Assembly: GCF_000733755.1 (NCBI RefSeq)
Contig: NZ_JPOF01000003.1
Span: 186,001-250,000, forward strand
Length of the DNA: 64,000 nucleotides
Reading direction: 5' to 3'
Source: Lachnoclostridium phytofermentans
GTDB lineage: Bacteria > Bacillota > Clostridia > Lachnospirales > Lachnospiraceae
The first letter of the stretch is position 1. Each line of letters opens with the position of its first letter. The translations under genes were made by a program, and so were the position numbers. The notes under the pieces were generated by a model that searched no databases, was not told where the DNA came from, and saw only the letters and a list, made by a program, of their open reading frames with translations. Positions 46,614 through 55,356 of this stretch are shown here, in pieces.

Positions 46614-47522
46614 ATGAAAAATTTACAAAAGAATTACATAGCAAAAGATATTATTTCAAAACAACTGGAGAGATTTAGTTTTCACCCTTATACTTTTACT
46701 CACTATATTCAATCTCATCCAACAAAACTAAGAAATGAGGCTTTGGTACATTTTAAGATGCTCATCTTACTACATGGTGCATTTGATATCATTAGCAATA
46801 GAAAACAATATCATGTATCAATCCCTGGTACAATTATTATCATAGAACCACTTTTATTATTCGATTTATCCTTTCGTGAAAACAGTGGGGTAGAGTTTTA
46901 TTATATCGATTTTGACATAACTTCAAATTCAGATATAGGCGAGATGACGTCTATATTAAGACCACAACCAATTAATATTCTTGATGATATGAATCATGAA
47001 CTTATACTCTCTCTCTTTGCAGAAATAGACAAAAAAATTATCCACAAGAGTGCCGGAAATTATTATATGGTCAAATCATTGCTAGAATATATAATAGCCA
47101 TGGTTTGGAGAACATATGTCAATCAACTACCTAATTTTCATTTTTTTGATTTAGAAAAAACCCCACAAGAGAAAATCGTACTAGGGTGTGTTAACTTCTT
47201 AAACCGTAATATGAATCGATATGTATCCGTGAATGAGTTATGCCGAGTCATTAATGTATCACAAAGCTATTTGTATCAATGTTTTATGTCTACACTAAAT
47301 TGTTCTACAAAAGACTTTTTAACCAGCTATAAGTTGCGTCGTATTGCTTATGATTTAGTACAAAACCAACTATCCATAGAGGAACTAGCACGAAAATATG
47401 GATTTACTTCAATCTATTCCTTTAGTACTACTTTTAAAAAATACTTTGGGATTTCTCCTCTAAAATATCGTAAAGAATGGCTCTTAAAAGATCAAGTGAA
47501 AGACTATGAAAATAATTCATAA
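46614..47522 (+). CDS. AraC family transcriptional regulator
   Basis: A 302-residue regulator with an N-terminal cupin-like sensing domain (about 20-130; HGAFDIISNRKQYHVSIPGTIIII in two stretches) and two C-terminal AraC helix-turn-helix motifs (about 205-300; VSVNELCRVINVSQSYLYQCF and LSIEELARKYGFTSIYSFSTTFKKYFGISPLKYR). Such proteins usually activate sugar-use genes. It converges on the GH36 alpha-galactosidase gene, which may be its target. The start at 46614 follows AGGAG by 12 bases, a rather long spacing; a frame to 46563 exists without a good site. Confidence 0.88.
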   Translation: MKNLQKNYIAKDIISKQLERFSFHPYTFTHYIQSHPTKLRNEALVHFKMLILLHGAFDIISNRKQYHVSIPGTIIIIEPLLLFDLSFRENSGVEFYYIDFDITSNSDIGEMTSILRPQPINILDDMNHELILSLFAEIDKKIIHKSAGNYYMVKSLLEYIIAMVWRTYVNQLPNFHFFDLEKTPQEKIVLGCVNFLNRNMNRYVSVNELCRVINVSQSYLYQCFMSTLNCSTKDFLTSYKLRRIAYDLVQNQLSIEELARKYGFTSIYSFSTTFKKYFGISPLKYRKEWLLKDQVKDYENNS

Positions 47523-47561
47523 TCATAATAGTACAAATTTATGGATTTTCTACCATTTATA

Positions 47562-47597
47562 AAAAGAGATATTGCATAGTTATGCAATATCTCTTTT
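47562..47597. terminator. Bidirectional terminator between araC-type and GH36 genes
   Basis: AAAAGAGATATTGCATA (47562-47578) pairs perfectly with TATGCAATATCTCTTTT (47581-47597) around a two-base loop. It ends three bases before the GH36 stop codon and serves both convergent genes. Confidence 0.85.
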
Positions 47598-47599
47598 AC

Positions 47600-49789
47600 T
47601 TATTCTACACGGATCAGATGGATTAGCATGGATTTATAATCTCCCCAGAGACCAGTAATATCAATACCAGCCTGCATATAAGCTTCTCCAGACTGAGTTA
47701 AATTCATCTCTTCCCAACTGTACATTGCATCTGGATCAAGTCCTTTTAAATAAATCCTATAGGATTGGAAATTAGGTCGAGCTAAGACCTGTACGTAGGT
47801 TACAAGAGCTTCTGACTTATCTTTTGCTACTATCATATAACAGTCTCTACATGGATCATCAAGAACAGATGAAATTCTATAATAGTCTCCAGTACGAATG
47901 AGATCATTGTGCTTATGATATAGCGCAACCTGTTTTGGTATCATCTCTTGGTCTTCCTTTGATATTTTCGTTACATCCAGTTCATAACCAAAGGTACCAG
48001 CCAGAGCAACATGCCCTCTTGTCTCAAATGGTGTGATACGACCAACTGTGTGATTTGGACAATCGCTTACATGAGCACCTATACAAGAAATTGGATATAT
48101 CATTGCAGTTCCTCTTTGAATCTTTAGTCTCTCTACTGCATCCGTATCATCGGAACACCATATTTGAGGACTATAATATAACATTCCAGGGTCAAATCTT
48201 GCGCCTCCACCAGAACAATTTTCAAGTAATAAATGTGGAAATTCAGTGATTAGTTTCTCTTGAACTTCATATACACCAAGGACATAACGATGGCTTAGCT
48301 CTCCTTGATTCTTTGCTTCTAAGGCATAACTTCCGAGGTCACAAAGTGGACGATTCATATCCCACTTTACATACTCAATATTGGCGCTATGTAATATCTT
48401 ACTTATCCTCTGATAAATATAGTCACGAACTTCTTTTCTAGAGTAATCAAGTACAAATTGCTGTCTGCACTGACTTGGTTCTCTGCCTGGAATCTGAATT
48501 GCCCAGTCGGGATGCTTCCGATAAAGTTCAGAATCTGGTGAAATCATCTCAGGTTCAAACCAGATACCAAATTTCATACCAAGCTTATTCACCTCATTTA
48601 CCAAGTATTCTAAACCACCTGGTAACTTTTCTTCATTCACAACCCAATCACCAAGCGCACAATCATCATTGTTTCTCTTGCCAAACCAGCCATCATCCAT
48701 AACTAGCATCTCAATCCCTAACTTAGAAGCATTTCTTGCAATATCAAGTAACTTCTCCGTTGTAAAATTAAAGTAGGTAGCTTCCCAGTTATTAATTAAT
48801 ATTGGCCTCTTCTTATCTTTGTACTCTCCACGAATTAAGTGGTTTCGATAAAGATCATGAAATGTTCTTGTCATCGTACCGATGCCTTGCGAAGAGTACA
48901 CCATAACCGCTTCTGGAGTAGTAAATTCTTCCTTTTCTTTTAATTCCCACTCAAATTCAACAGGATTAATTCCCATCTGAATCCTGATCAAATCAAATTG
49001 ACTCCGCTCCGCTACTGCTGTAAAGTTTCCAGAATAAACAAAATTAACTCCATAAGCCTCACCTAACTCCTCCGTTGTATGTTCTGAAACAATAGCTATG
49101 AAAGGATGTTCCTGATGACCAGACTCACCACGAATACTAGATACACCTTGTATCCCATGTCCGATTTTTCGCCGCTCAATCTGTCTCTCTCTCGCCCAGG
49201 AACCATGCAACGTTATCATCTCATATCCCTTATCAGGCAAATCAAAGGATAAGGATAAGGCCTTCGTTAACATAATGGAGTCTTTTGACTGATTTCTTAT
49301 TTTAACATTTCTTGTAATTGCATCAATATGTTCAAATACAGTATAGGAGAGTATAACCTCTAGATTTAAATGCTGATCTACGCATAAAAGTTCGAGTGTA
49401 GTACACTCCTCCTTATTCCCAAAAGTTGCAGGTAAACCTGACAATTTAGGTTTTCCAGCGTAAATTTGATGACTCTTATATGTAATACCAACCGCACGAT
49501 GTCCTGAAACCGTTTTAACCTCAAAAGCAGACTGTCTAAAATCTCCGATTCCATGGGTTGGATATTCCTGTGGATATGCATCCATAAAAGAAACACGTTC
49601 TCTATTCCTACGGGATGGAAGTGGTCCCATAAGTTGTTGTTTCCAGAAACTTAAATTCGTATCTCTCAACCTCTTACCGTAGTATACATGCCCAATAAAT
49701 CTCTCCTCATCTATTAGGCCAATCATATAAGTCGTATTCGGAGTATCAAGTTTAAAAATATGCTCCTGCTCATGATATATAATCCCCAT
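47600..49789 (-). CDS. Alpha-galactosidase, glycoside hydrolase family 36
   Basis: A 729-residue GH36 enzyme of the tetrameric type (AgaA/AgaB-like length). The nucleophile is D477 in YVKWDMNRP and the acid/base is D548 in WCSDDTDA. An N-terminal beta domain (about 1-300) precedes the barrel with MDDGWFGKRN (near 364-373). It removes alpha-1,6-galactose from melibiose, raffinose and galactomannan fragments. There is no signal peptide. The start at 49789 is fixed by AGGAGGAGAAT; the frame runs 21 codons further without support. It lies 91 bp downstream of the CBS gene. Confidence 0.94.
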   Translation of the reverse strand: MGIIYHEQEHIFKLDTPNTTYMIGLIDEERFIGHVYYGKRLRDTNLSFWKQQLMGPLPSRRNRERVSFMDAYPQEYPTHGIGDFRQSAFEVKTVSGHRAVGITYKSHQIYAGKPKLSGLPATFGNKEECTTLELLCVDQHLNLEVILSYTVFEHIDAITRNVKIRNQSKDSIMLTKALSLSFDLPDKGYEMITLHGSWARERQIERRKIGHGIQGVSSIRGESGHQEHPFIAIVSEHTTEELGEAYGVNFVYSGNFTAVAERSQFDLIRIQMGINPVEFEWELKEKEEFTTPEAVMVYSSQGIGTMTRTFHDLYRNHLIRGEYKDKKRPILINNWEATYFNFTTEKLLDIARNASKLGIEMLVMDDGWFGKRNNDDCALGDWVVNEEKLPGGLEYLVNEVNKLGMKFGIWFEPEMISPDSELYRKHPDWAIQIPGREPSQCRQQFVLDYSRKEVRDYIYQRISKILHSANIEYVKWDMNRPLCDLGSYALEAKNQGELSHRYVLGVYEVQEKLITEFPHLLLENCSGGGARFDPGMLYYSPQIWCSDDTDAVERLKIQRGTAMIYPISCIGAHVSDCPNHTVGRITPFETRGHVALAGTFGYELDVTKISKEDQEMIPKQVALYHKHNDLIRTGDYYRISSVLDDPCRDCYMIVAKDKSEALVTYVQVLARPNFQSYRIYLKGLDPDAMYSWEEMNLTQSGEAYMQAGIDITGLWGDYKSMLIHLIRVE

Positions 49790-49816
49790 ATTCTCCTCCT
49801 GAAAATATATGTACAA

Positions 49817-49841
49817 AGAAAGCCTAAGAATTAGGCTTTCT
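49817..49841 (-). terminator. Terminator-like hairpin between the CBS and GH36 genes
   Basis: AGAAAGCCTAA (49817-49827) pairs perfectly with TTAGGCTTTCT (49831-49841) around GAA. A short T-rich stretch follows on the minus strand. It separates the CBS gene from GH36. Confidence 0.75.
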
Positions 49842-49880
49842 AATGCCATCAAAGCTACAGTTTTTTGATATATTATTCTT

Positions 49881-50297
49881 TTACTTAGAAGTAGAAGGCA
49901 TTATTGCCTCCGTACAATACTGCATTATTGCCTTTCTGGTTACAATTCCAATAAAACGGTCATCATCATCTAATACAGGGACAAAATTTTGGTTCATTAC
50001 CAGATTAACTAATTCCTCTACTCTTTTGTCTGCCCTTACTGCAAAATGGTTTTTTCTACGAACAATTTGTTTTATCTTCACCTTACTAAAAGTATCAGGA
50101 TCCTCATCTCCGTGTTCCAGTACGTACCATAAAAGATCCCCTTCTGTTACTGTTCCAATATATCTTCCATTCTTATCTATCATTGGTATTGCAGAATAAC
50201 CGCGCTGCTTTAACGTCTCAAGCGCCTGTTTTACCGTAAATGTATCATAGATATACGCCACCTCAATTTTCGGGGTTAAGAAGAATAGTATATTCAT
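49881..50297 (-). CDS. CBS-pair protein
   Basis: A 138-residue protein that is essentially two CBS domains (about 5-60, KQALETLKQRGYSAIPMIDKNGRYIGTVTEGDL in two stretches; and about 75-130, VPVLDDDDRFIGIVTRKAI). CBS pairs usually bind adenine nucleotides and regulate another protein, but no partner domain is attached. AGGAGGAAG precedes the ATG. The gene lies between the alpha-galactosidase and a membrane protein and is bordered by terminators, so it is probably transcribed alone. Confidence 0.9.
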   Translation of the reverse strand: MNILFFLTPKIEVAYIYDTFTVKQALETLKQRGYSAIPMIDKNGRYIGTVTEGDLLWYVLEHGDEDPDTFSKVKIKQIVRRKNHFAVRADKRVEELVNLVMNQNFVPVLDDDDRFIGIVTRKAIMQYCTEAIMPSTSK

Positions 50298-50467
50298 CGT
50301 ATGGCTTCCTCCTGCTTGTCTTACATCAAGATGATTATAGCACTTATCCGCACAACAGTAAAGGAAACTATCCTGATTAAATTCTAAAAAAAAAGGAAAA
50401 TCTAAGTGCTGATAATGCTATTATGGTAATTCTTTTTGCTTTATAAAAAACGTTTTTTGGACATAAA

Positions 50468-50535
50468 AAAGCGGGAGAAAATCGTATGGTTTAAGATTGC
50501 TATAAGTCTTTTAAACCTTAGATTTGTCCCGCTTT
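50468..50535 (-). terminator. Terminator downstream of the 191-residue membrane protein gene
   Basis: AAAGCGGGA (50468-50476) pairs with TCCCGCTTT (50527-50535); an inner stem GGTTTAAGA/TCTTTTAAACC extends it. TTTTTTATG follows on the minus strand. Confidence 0.85.
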
Positions 50536-50588
50536 GATAAATTAGATATTAGTTCCATAGTTGTAAAGCATTTAACATCCTTATGTAT

Positions 50589-51164
50589 CTATATTCTTTT
50601 TACTAATTTGTAATATTGTTCTGCAACTATTCTTCCAATAATAGTTAACGCTAGGATGACATATACTGTTAAGTTAAAAGCTAATTGCTGATCAGCATAA
50701 CCACTCTTTACATTAAAGAACGGATCAATAATTTTTAAAATCAACATTATTGATGCTAAACCAATTAAAATTGTGCTGAACGCTCTTCTACAGCTCTCAC
50801 CGTGTTTCCACTCAAACTTCATCTTTAATCCTGTTAAGAAACTGGATATAGATAATATTAAACCAACTAAGTAGATTACTAATGGAATTGCCGCCATTAT
50901 CACGAATGAGCCACCATCTGCTGTATCTTTAAAAATTTTATAGAGTAATTTCCAGGAGTTCCATAAGTAATATTGCGTATGACTTTCTAGTACACCTGCT
51001 TCATGATATAAATCAAAATAAGCTAATTTGTACAGCATTATAACGGGAATAACTAATGATAATACTAATAGCACATTATACATAACATTCAATGTTTTCA
51101 TATTTGGTGCTTTTTTGTCAAGACTTTCGTTATTCCATTCATCATCTTTGTTCTTTTTTGACAT
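50589..51164 (-). CDS. Membrane protein of unknown function
   Basis: A 191-residue protein with a charged N-terminus (MSKKNKDDEWNNESLDKK) and four predicted membrane segments at about 27-47, 88-112, 125-145 and 165-182. The loop GLKMKFEWKHGESCRRAF between segments two and three is basic. I recognise no family. GGAGG precedes the ATG. The gene stands alone with a terminator after it and AT-rich DNA before it. Confidence 0.75.
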   Translation of the reverse strand: MSKKNKDDEWNNESLDKKAPNMKTLNVMYNVLLVLSLVIPVIMLYKLAYFDLYHEAGVLESHTQYYLWNSWKLLYKIFKDTADGGSFVIMAAIPLVIYLVGLILSISSFLTGLKMKFEWKHGESCRRAFSTILIGLASIMLILKIIDPFFNVKSGYADQQLAFNLTVYVILALTIIGRIVAEQYYKLVKRI

Positions 51165-51668
51165 TGCAATTCCTCCAATCGCCTTACCATATAATGTAAA
51201 CGCTTACATATATATTATACATAATATTCATTTGTATTACAACATATTTATTGCATATTTTACATATTAATTTACAGTCTTTTCTATATTATTAAACCTA
51301 TTGTACTATTATTCTTGATTTTATATTATTTTTTTGTGCACATCCATAATTTTAGTATATTTAAATTTAAATAGTAATAATCCATTTTTATTTATACTTT
51401 TATTTATACTCAATAAAAACAAATGCAATTAGTAACCTAAAAAATAACAATAAAAAGGTATATTTTATCATCTTTTCCTATTATAAAAGGACAAGCTTAA
51501 TATTCTAAGTAATTGCTCTATGCAAAGAATGTTAAACTTGTCCTTATTGACTTATTATCCTTGTTAGCTTTCTTAATCCTAGTTAGTTTCTTAATCCTTG
51601 TTAGCTATTAATACTCATTATAGTTTCCTATTACTATTAAGCATTATGACTCATTTTTCATTGAAATA
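51165..51668. other. Intergenic region with terminator and 18-bp tandem repeat
   Basis: No gene is seen. AAGGACAAG (51487-51495) pairs with CTTGTCCTT (51537-51545), with inner AATATTCT/AGAATGTT pairing; this is the likely terminator of the aldo/keto reductase-ECF-DUF1893 operon. Three 18-bp units with core TTAATCCTTGTTAGCTTTC-like sequence lie at 51555-51572, 51573-51590 and 51591-51608. Confidence 0.7.
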
Positions 51669-52115
51669 CTATGATTTCATATTTTGTTGCATGGCTGCCT
51701 GCATTTTCTTAATCTTATCCTGTAATAAATTATATGCAATCTTTGTATCAGTTACATTTAATACTGTCTCCTCCATTGGACACATACCATCTCCAGTACG
51801 ATTAACAATATACGGCACTAAGTTTTGATACTCAAATTCAATGTTATATTTTTGCAAACATTCAGTGGCATGCTCACTGATAACCTCTGCATGGAGATAA
51901 GAAATACCTCCCTCAATTAATAGCATTGCTGCAGCCTTACCTATTACTTTATCAGCAACGTAGGCACCACTTAGTAACTCTTTGTTTTCGCTAAGAAGCT
52001 CCATAATTGGTGCTATCCCTCTTTTTTCTGAAGTAGACCATTCTCCATCCTTATACAAAACGAAGGAATAGCCTCCTTCCTTTAACTTTTCTGTCACTCT
52101 ATTTTTCTGATCCAT
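51669..52115 (-). CDS. DUF1893 domain protein
   Basis: A 148-residue protein that matches DUF1893 over most of its length (FVLYKDGEWSTSEKRGIAPIM, YVADKVIGKAAAMLLIEGG). The family is related to the cytidine deaminase fold. The segment NRTGDGMCPMEETVL holds a conserved cysteine and glutamate, as expected for that fold, but no activity is established. The ATG at 52115 follows GAGTGG by eight bases and overlaps the ECF S component gene by 17 bases, so the genes are coupled. It is the last gene of the operon. Confidence 0.87.
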   Translation of the reverse strand: MDQKNRVTEKLKEGGYSFVLYKDGEWSTSEKRGIAPIMELLSENKELLSGAYVADKVIGKAAAMLLIEGGISYLHAEVISEHATECLQKYNIEFEYQNLVPYIVNRTGDGMCPMEETVLNVTDTKIAYNLLQDKIKKMQAAMQQNMKS

Positions 52116-52641
52116 GAAATAAACCACTCTTTCTACCTTGATAAACAATTGGAGGTATTAGTACTAATTGAATAAGAATCCCTGGTATTCCTTGAATAGT
52201 AGCATTTACTGCTGCAATTGGCCCCATCATCTGAAGATGTAACAACTTAGTTGCTACAAGCAAACATAATGCATATACTCCTCTTCCTGCTATCATAGCA
52301 ATCACTAAGGATAAATAAATCCTAACAATAGAATTCTTTAACTTTAAGTTGCGATAACATAGCCCCGCTATAAGTCCATAAATCGCTAATTCAATCACCA
52401 TAAATGGCAATCTCTGCAGTGGCGGCATTCCTGTTAATAAGGAACTAAGTGCAGGAGTGATACCTCCTACAAGTACTCCCCACCATGGTCCCATAAAAAA
52501 ACCACATAGTAACACTGAGATATGCATCGGTAATAATACACTTCCGGTATTTCCTATTGGGATAAAATGAAATGCTTGGGGTATTACTACACCCAAGATT
52601 AAAAATACTGCACTATACACTATTTGTTTCGTTTTTGTCAT
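52099..52641 (-). CDS. ECF transporter substrate-binding (S) component
   Basis: A 180-residue membrane protein with about six hydrophobic segments. The opening VYSAVFLILGVVIPQAFHFIP and FMGPWWGVLVGGITPALSSLLTGMP fit the S-component family of energy-coupling factor transporters. The substrate is unknown. No ATPase or T component is encoded nearby, so it would use a shared module encoded elsewhere. It starts two bases after the aldo/keto reductase stop and overlaps the DUF1893 gene at its end. Confidence 0.88.
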   Translation of the reverse strand: MTKTKQIVYSAVFLILGVVIPQAFHFIPIGNTGSVLLPMHISVLLCGFFMGPWWGVLVGGITPALSSLLTGMPPLQRLPFMVIELAIYGLIAGLCYRNLKLKNSIVRIYLSLVIAMIAGRGVYALCLLVATKLLHLQMMGPIAAVNATIQGIPGILIQLVLIPPIVYQGRKSGLFHGSEK

Positions 52642-52643
52642 AT

Positions 52644-53759
52644 CTATTGTACCTCAAAGCATGTCGCCACTTTTTTCATGACATCACTAATTGGTATCGC
52701 TTGTGGACATACTTTTTCACACTTTTTACAACTTCTACAAGAGTCTGCTTTGTTTTCTATTTCTTCGTAGATTTCTTTCGCAGCATTCATCCCTTTTGCA
52801 ACTGTTGCGTTATAGGCTTCAAATGTTTTTGGAATATCTAGTCCAAATGGACATGGCATACAATAAGCACACTTAGTACAAGATACCAATGCCATGGTAT
52901 CATAAATACGCTTCGCGTTCACATACATCTCTTTTTGGTCATCGGTTAACATACCAATCTTTGATCTACTCGCATATTTAAGATTATCTTTGGTTTGCTC
53001 CATTGTGCTCATACCACTTAACAATAAGCTTACTTCTTTACGATCCCATAGAAAATCCAATGCCCATTCCACTGGTGTTTTTTCTTTACTTAAAACCTCT
53101 AATACATTTTGAGGAGGGTTTGCAAGCTTACCACCAAGTAAAGGTTCCATAATGATAACACCAAGCCCTTTGGAAGCAGCATATTCCATTCCTTCTAGCG
53201 TTGCTTGATTATGGATATCGATATAATTCATTTGGATTTGACAAAAATCCCAAGAATCATAGCAGTCTACTATGTTTATAAAAGTTTCTGCATTATCATG
53301 AAAAGAAAAACCTATGTAACGTATCTTTCCATCCGCCTTTGCTTGTTCCATCTTCTTAATTAGATCAAATTTCTGAATGACATTCTCAAACCGCTCTTTT
53401 CCAATTGCATGTAAAAGATAGAAATCAATCGTCTCCACTTGCAATTTACTTAATTGTTCCTCTAAGATACGATCAAAATCCTCTGGACATTTGATTGCCC
53501 ATACTGGACACTTTGTAGCTAAATATGTTTTTTCTCGGTAGCCATCCTTTAACGCCTTACCTACTAATACTTCACTCATCCCTTGATGATAAGGGTAAGC
53601 AGTATCAACATAATTGACACCTTCATCAATTGCATGGCGTATCATTTTAATCGCTTCTTCTTCGTTAATTGTACCATCTTCTAATACTGGAAGTCTCATC
53701 GCACCAAAACCAAGTGCAGACACCTTTGCCCCAGTATTCCCCATACTTCTATATTCCAT
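52644..53759 (-). CDS. Aldo/keto reductase with C-terminal ferredoxin-like domain
   Basis: A 371-residue protein. Residues 1-280 form an aldo/keto reductase barrel (MGNTGAKVSALGFGAMRLP; DTAYPYHQGMSE with the catalytic Tyr; LLHAIG). The C-terminal 90 residues carry two cysteine groups, CTKCAYCMPCP and CRSCKKCEKVCP, each fit for a [4Fe-4S] cluster. Such fusions are common in anaerobes, and the electron donor is probably ferredoxin-like chemistry rather than only NADPH. The start at 53759 has GGAGGAACAT upstream. It leads the operon with the ECF S component and DUF1893 genes. Confidence 0.92.
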   Translation of the reverse strand: MEYRSMGNTGAKVSALGFGAMRLPVLEDGTINEEEAIKMIRHAIDEGVNYVDTAYPYHQGMSEVLVGKALKDGYREKTYLATKCPVWAIKCPEDFDRILEEQLSKLQVETIDFYLLHAIGKERFENVIQKFDLIKKMEQAKADGKIRYIGFSFHDNAETFINIVDCYDSWDFCQIQMNYIDIHNQATLEGMEYAASKGLGVIIMEPLLGGKLANPPQNVLEVLSKEKTPVEWALDFLWDRKEVSLLLSGMSTMEQTKDNLKYASRSKIGMLTDDQKEMYVNAKRIYDTMALVSCTKCAYCMPCPFGLDIPKTFEAYNATVAKGMNAAKEIYEEIENKADSCRSCKKCEKVCPQAIPISDVMKKVATCFEVQ

Positions 53760-53824
53760 ATGTTCCTCCAATCCTGCGCGTCACTTTTTACGCATTATAA
53801 TCACCTTCTTTCGCTATCTTTTCA

Positions 53825-53895
53825 TAAAAAGAGCCAAGCACTAAGACACAAAAGAAGGTTTTCTACTTCTTATTGTAAGTCTTAGAGTTGGCTCT
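53825..53895 (-). terminator. Terminator of the subtilase gene
   Basis: AGAGCCAA (53830-53837) pairs with TTGGCTCT (53888-53895), with inner CTAAGAC/GTCTTAG pairing and a run of five T residues on the minus strand. Confidence 0.82.
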
Positions 53896-53982
53896 AAGTC
53901 AAGTACTTTTTTTCATATCACCGTATTATATCGCTTTCATATCACTGGTTATGCAAAGTTAATTTCACATTAATAAAATTTC

Positions 53983-54966
53983 TTAAACTTTTAAGAGGTT
54001 CTCAATATTCAAAAGTCCCCATCCTTGTTTACTCTGGGGTTCTCCAAGACTTACACAGCTATCTCGTAGCTTAATTTTTACTTCCTTTGGCGTCAGATTC
54101 GGTCTAATTGATAATAGCAAAGCAATTGCTCCACTTACAATTGGAGTTGCCATACTAGTTCCACTTTTTTCAGTATAAAAATTACCATATCGCTCTCTGC
54201 CACCCTTCATATTAGCAGTAAAGCGATTTATATTTGAAGCACGAAACATATCCGTCCCATAAGACCTTGCAAGTGCACAACTCATAATATTACTCGCTGG
54301 TGCAACTATATCCGGTTTCTTAATACATTCAAAAGTTGGTCCTCTTCCGGAGTAATTTTTCGCACGATTTCCCATTAATTCAACTTCAATATTATCATCT
54401 GACGCACCTACGGTAATTATTTTCTTACTACTCCCAGGAACTGCAACACTGCCTAAATTCGGACCGCCATTTCCAGCAGCTGCTACCACTACAATTCCAC
54501 TATTCCATACATTTTCAACTGCTTGAATTAAATTTCTTCCATCCTGACTAATTTCTTTGTTGCCCATACCAAAAGATAAATTGACAATACGGATACCAAG
54601 TTCCTCCTTATGCTTCACAATCCAGTCGAGTGCTATGAGTACATCTGATATATTTCCATCTCCTTTATAGTTCAAAGTTTTCAACATAATCAGATTACAG
54701 TTTGGTGCCACTCCCATATATTTACCACCAGAGGCATAACCGCTTCCTCCAATAATTCCTGCGACATGCGATCCATGGCCACAATCATCGTATAATCCAT
54801 TCCTCTGATGAATAAAATCTTTAAAATAAATCTTACGATTACAATTTTTTAAAAAATCCGGATGCTGACATATCCCAGTATCTACTATTGCTACCCCTAT
54901 CCCGGTTCCGTATATCCTATGATCATGAGCGTACCTTAGCCGGATGGTCCTGCTCGCTAGGTCCAT
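53983..54966 (-). CDS. S8 family serine peptidase (intracellular subtilisin type)
   Basis: A 327-residue subtilase. The catalytic triad is Asp in VAIVDTGI (D29), His in GHGSHVAG (H64) and Ser in GTSMATP (S271); N166 in AAAGNGG is the oxyanion residue. It has neither a signal peptide nor a long propeptide, so it resembles intracellular subtilisins that degrade cytosolic proteins. The start at 54966 is preferred for GGAG six bases upstream; an ATG four codons earlier has no site. It is divergent from a secreted M23 peptidase gene. Confidence 0.92.
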   Translation of the reverse strand: MDLASRTIRLRYAHDHRIYGTGIGVAIVDTGICQHPDFLKNCNRKIYFKDFIHQRNGLYDDCGHGSHVAGIIGGSGYASGGKYMGVAPNCNLIMLKTLNYKGDGNISDVLIALDWIVKHKEELGIRIVNLSFGMGNKEISQDGRNLIQAVENVWNSGIVVVAAAGNGGPNLGSVAVPGSSKKIITVGASDDNIEVELMGNRAKNYSGRGPTFECIKKPDIVAPASNIMSCALARSYGTDMFRASNINRFTANMKGGRERYGNFYTEKSGTSMATPIVSGAIALLLSIRPNLTPKEVKIKLRDSCVSLGEPQSKQGWGLLNIENLLKV

Positions 54967-55239
54967 TGCTGTCTCCATGCTATAAGGATTTTGATAAAGA
55001 CTTCCTTATGTTTATTCTTTCATTCTCTATTATCTTATTCGTATTCTTTTAATCGGCTACTCCAATTGAAGAGTTCGTGATGATTATATTAGAAATAGAA
55101 AGGCTATCATCTATGAAGAGTTAGGCCAGCCTGCAATAATTTGTAACAAATAATTTATTAATACTTCCTACCTGTAGAATATAATTTATCACTTTATTAC
55201 AATTATTTTCCTTTTCTTATACTTTCTCTGTTCAAAATG

Positions 55240-55310
55240 TTGACAACATGTTATTAATTTGTTATAATTCGTCTGTGTGATGTAATAATTCTGTAATATT
55301 TAACATCACA
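55240..55310 (+). promoter_or_regulatory. Promoter and leader hairpin of the M23 peptidase gene
   Basis: TTGACA (55240-55245) and TATAAT (55263-55268) are 17 bp apart, a consensus promoter. TGTGATGT (55276-55283) and ACATCACA (55303-55310) form an 8-bp stem at the start of the leader, or an operator. Confidence 0.85.
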
Positions 55311-55356
55311 ACTACCATCTATGTATAGTTCAGATGGCATACTTTGGAGGATTACA

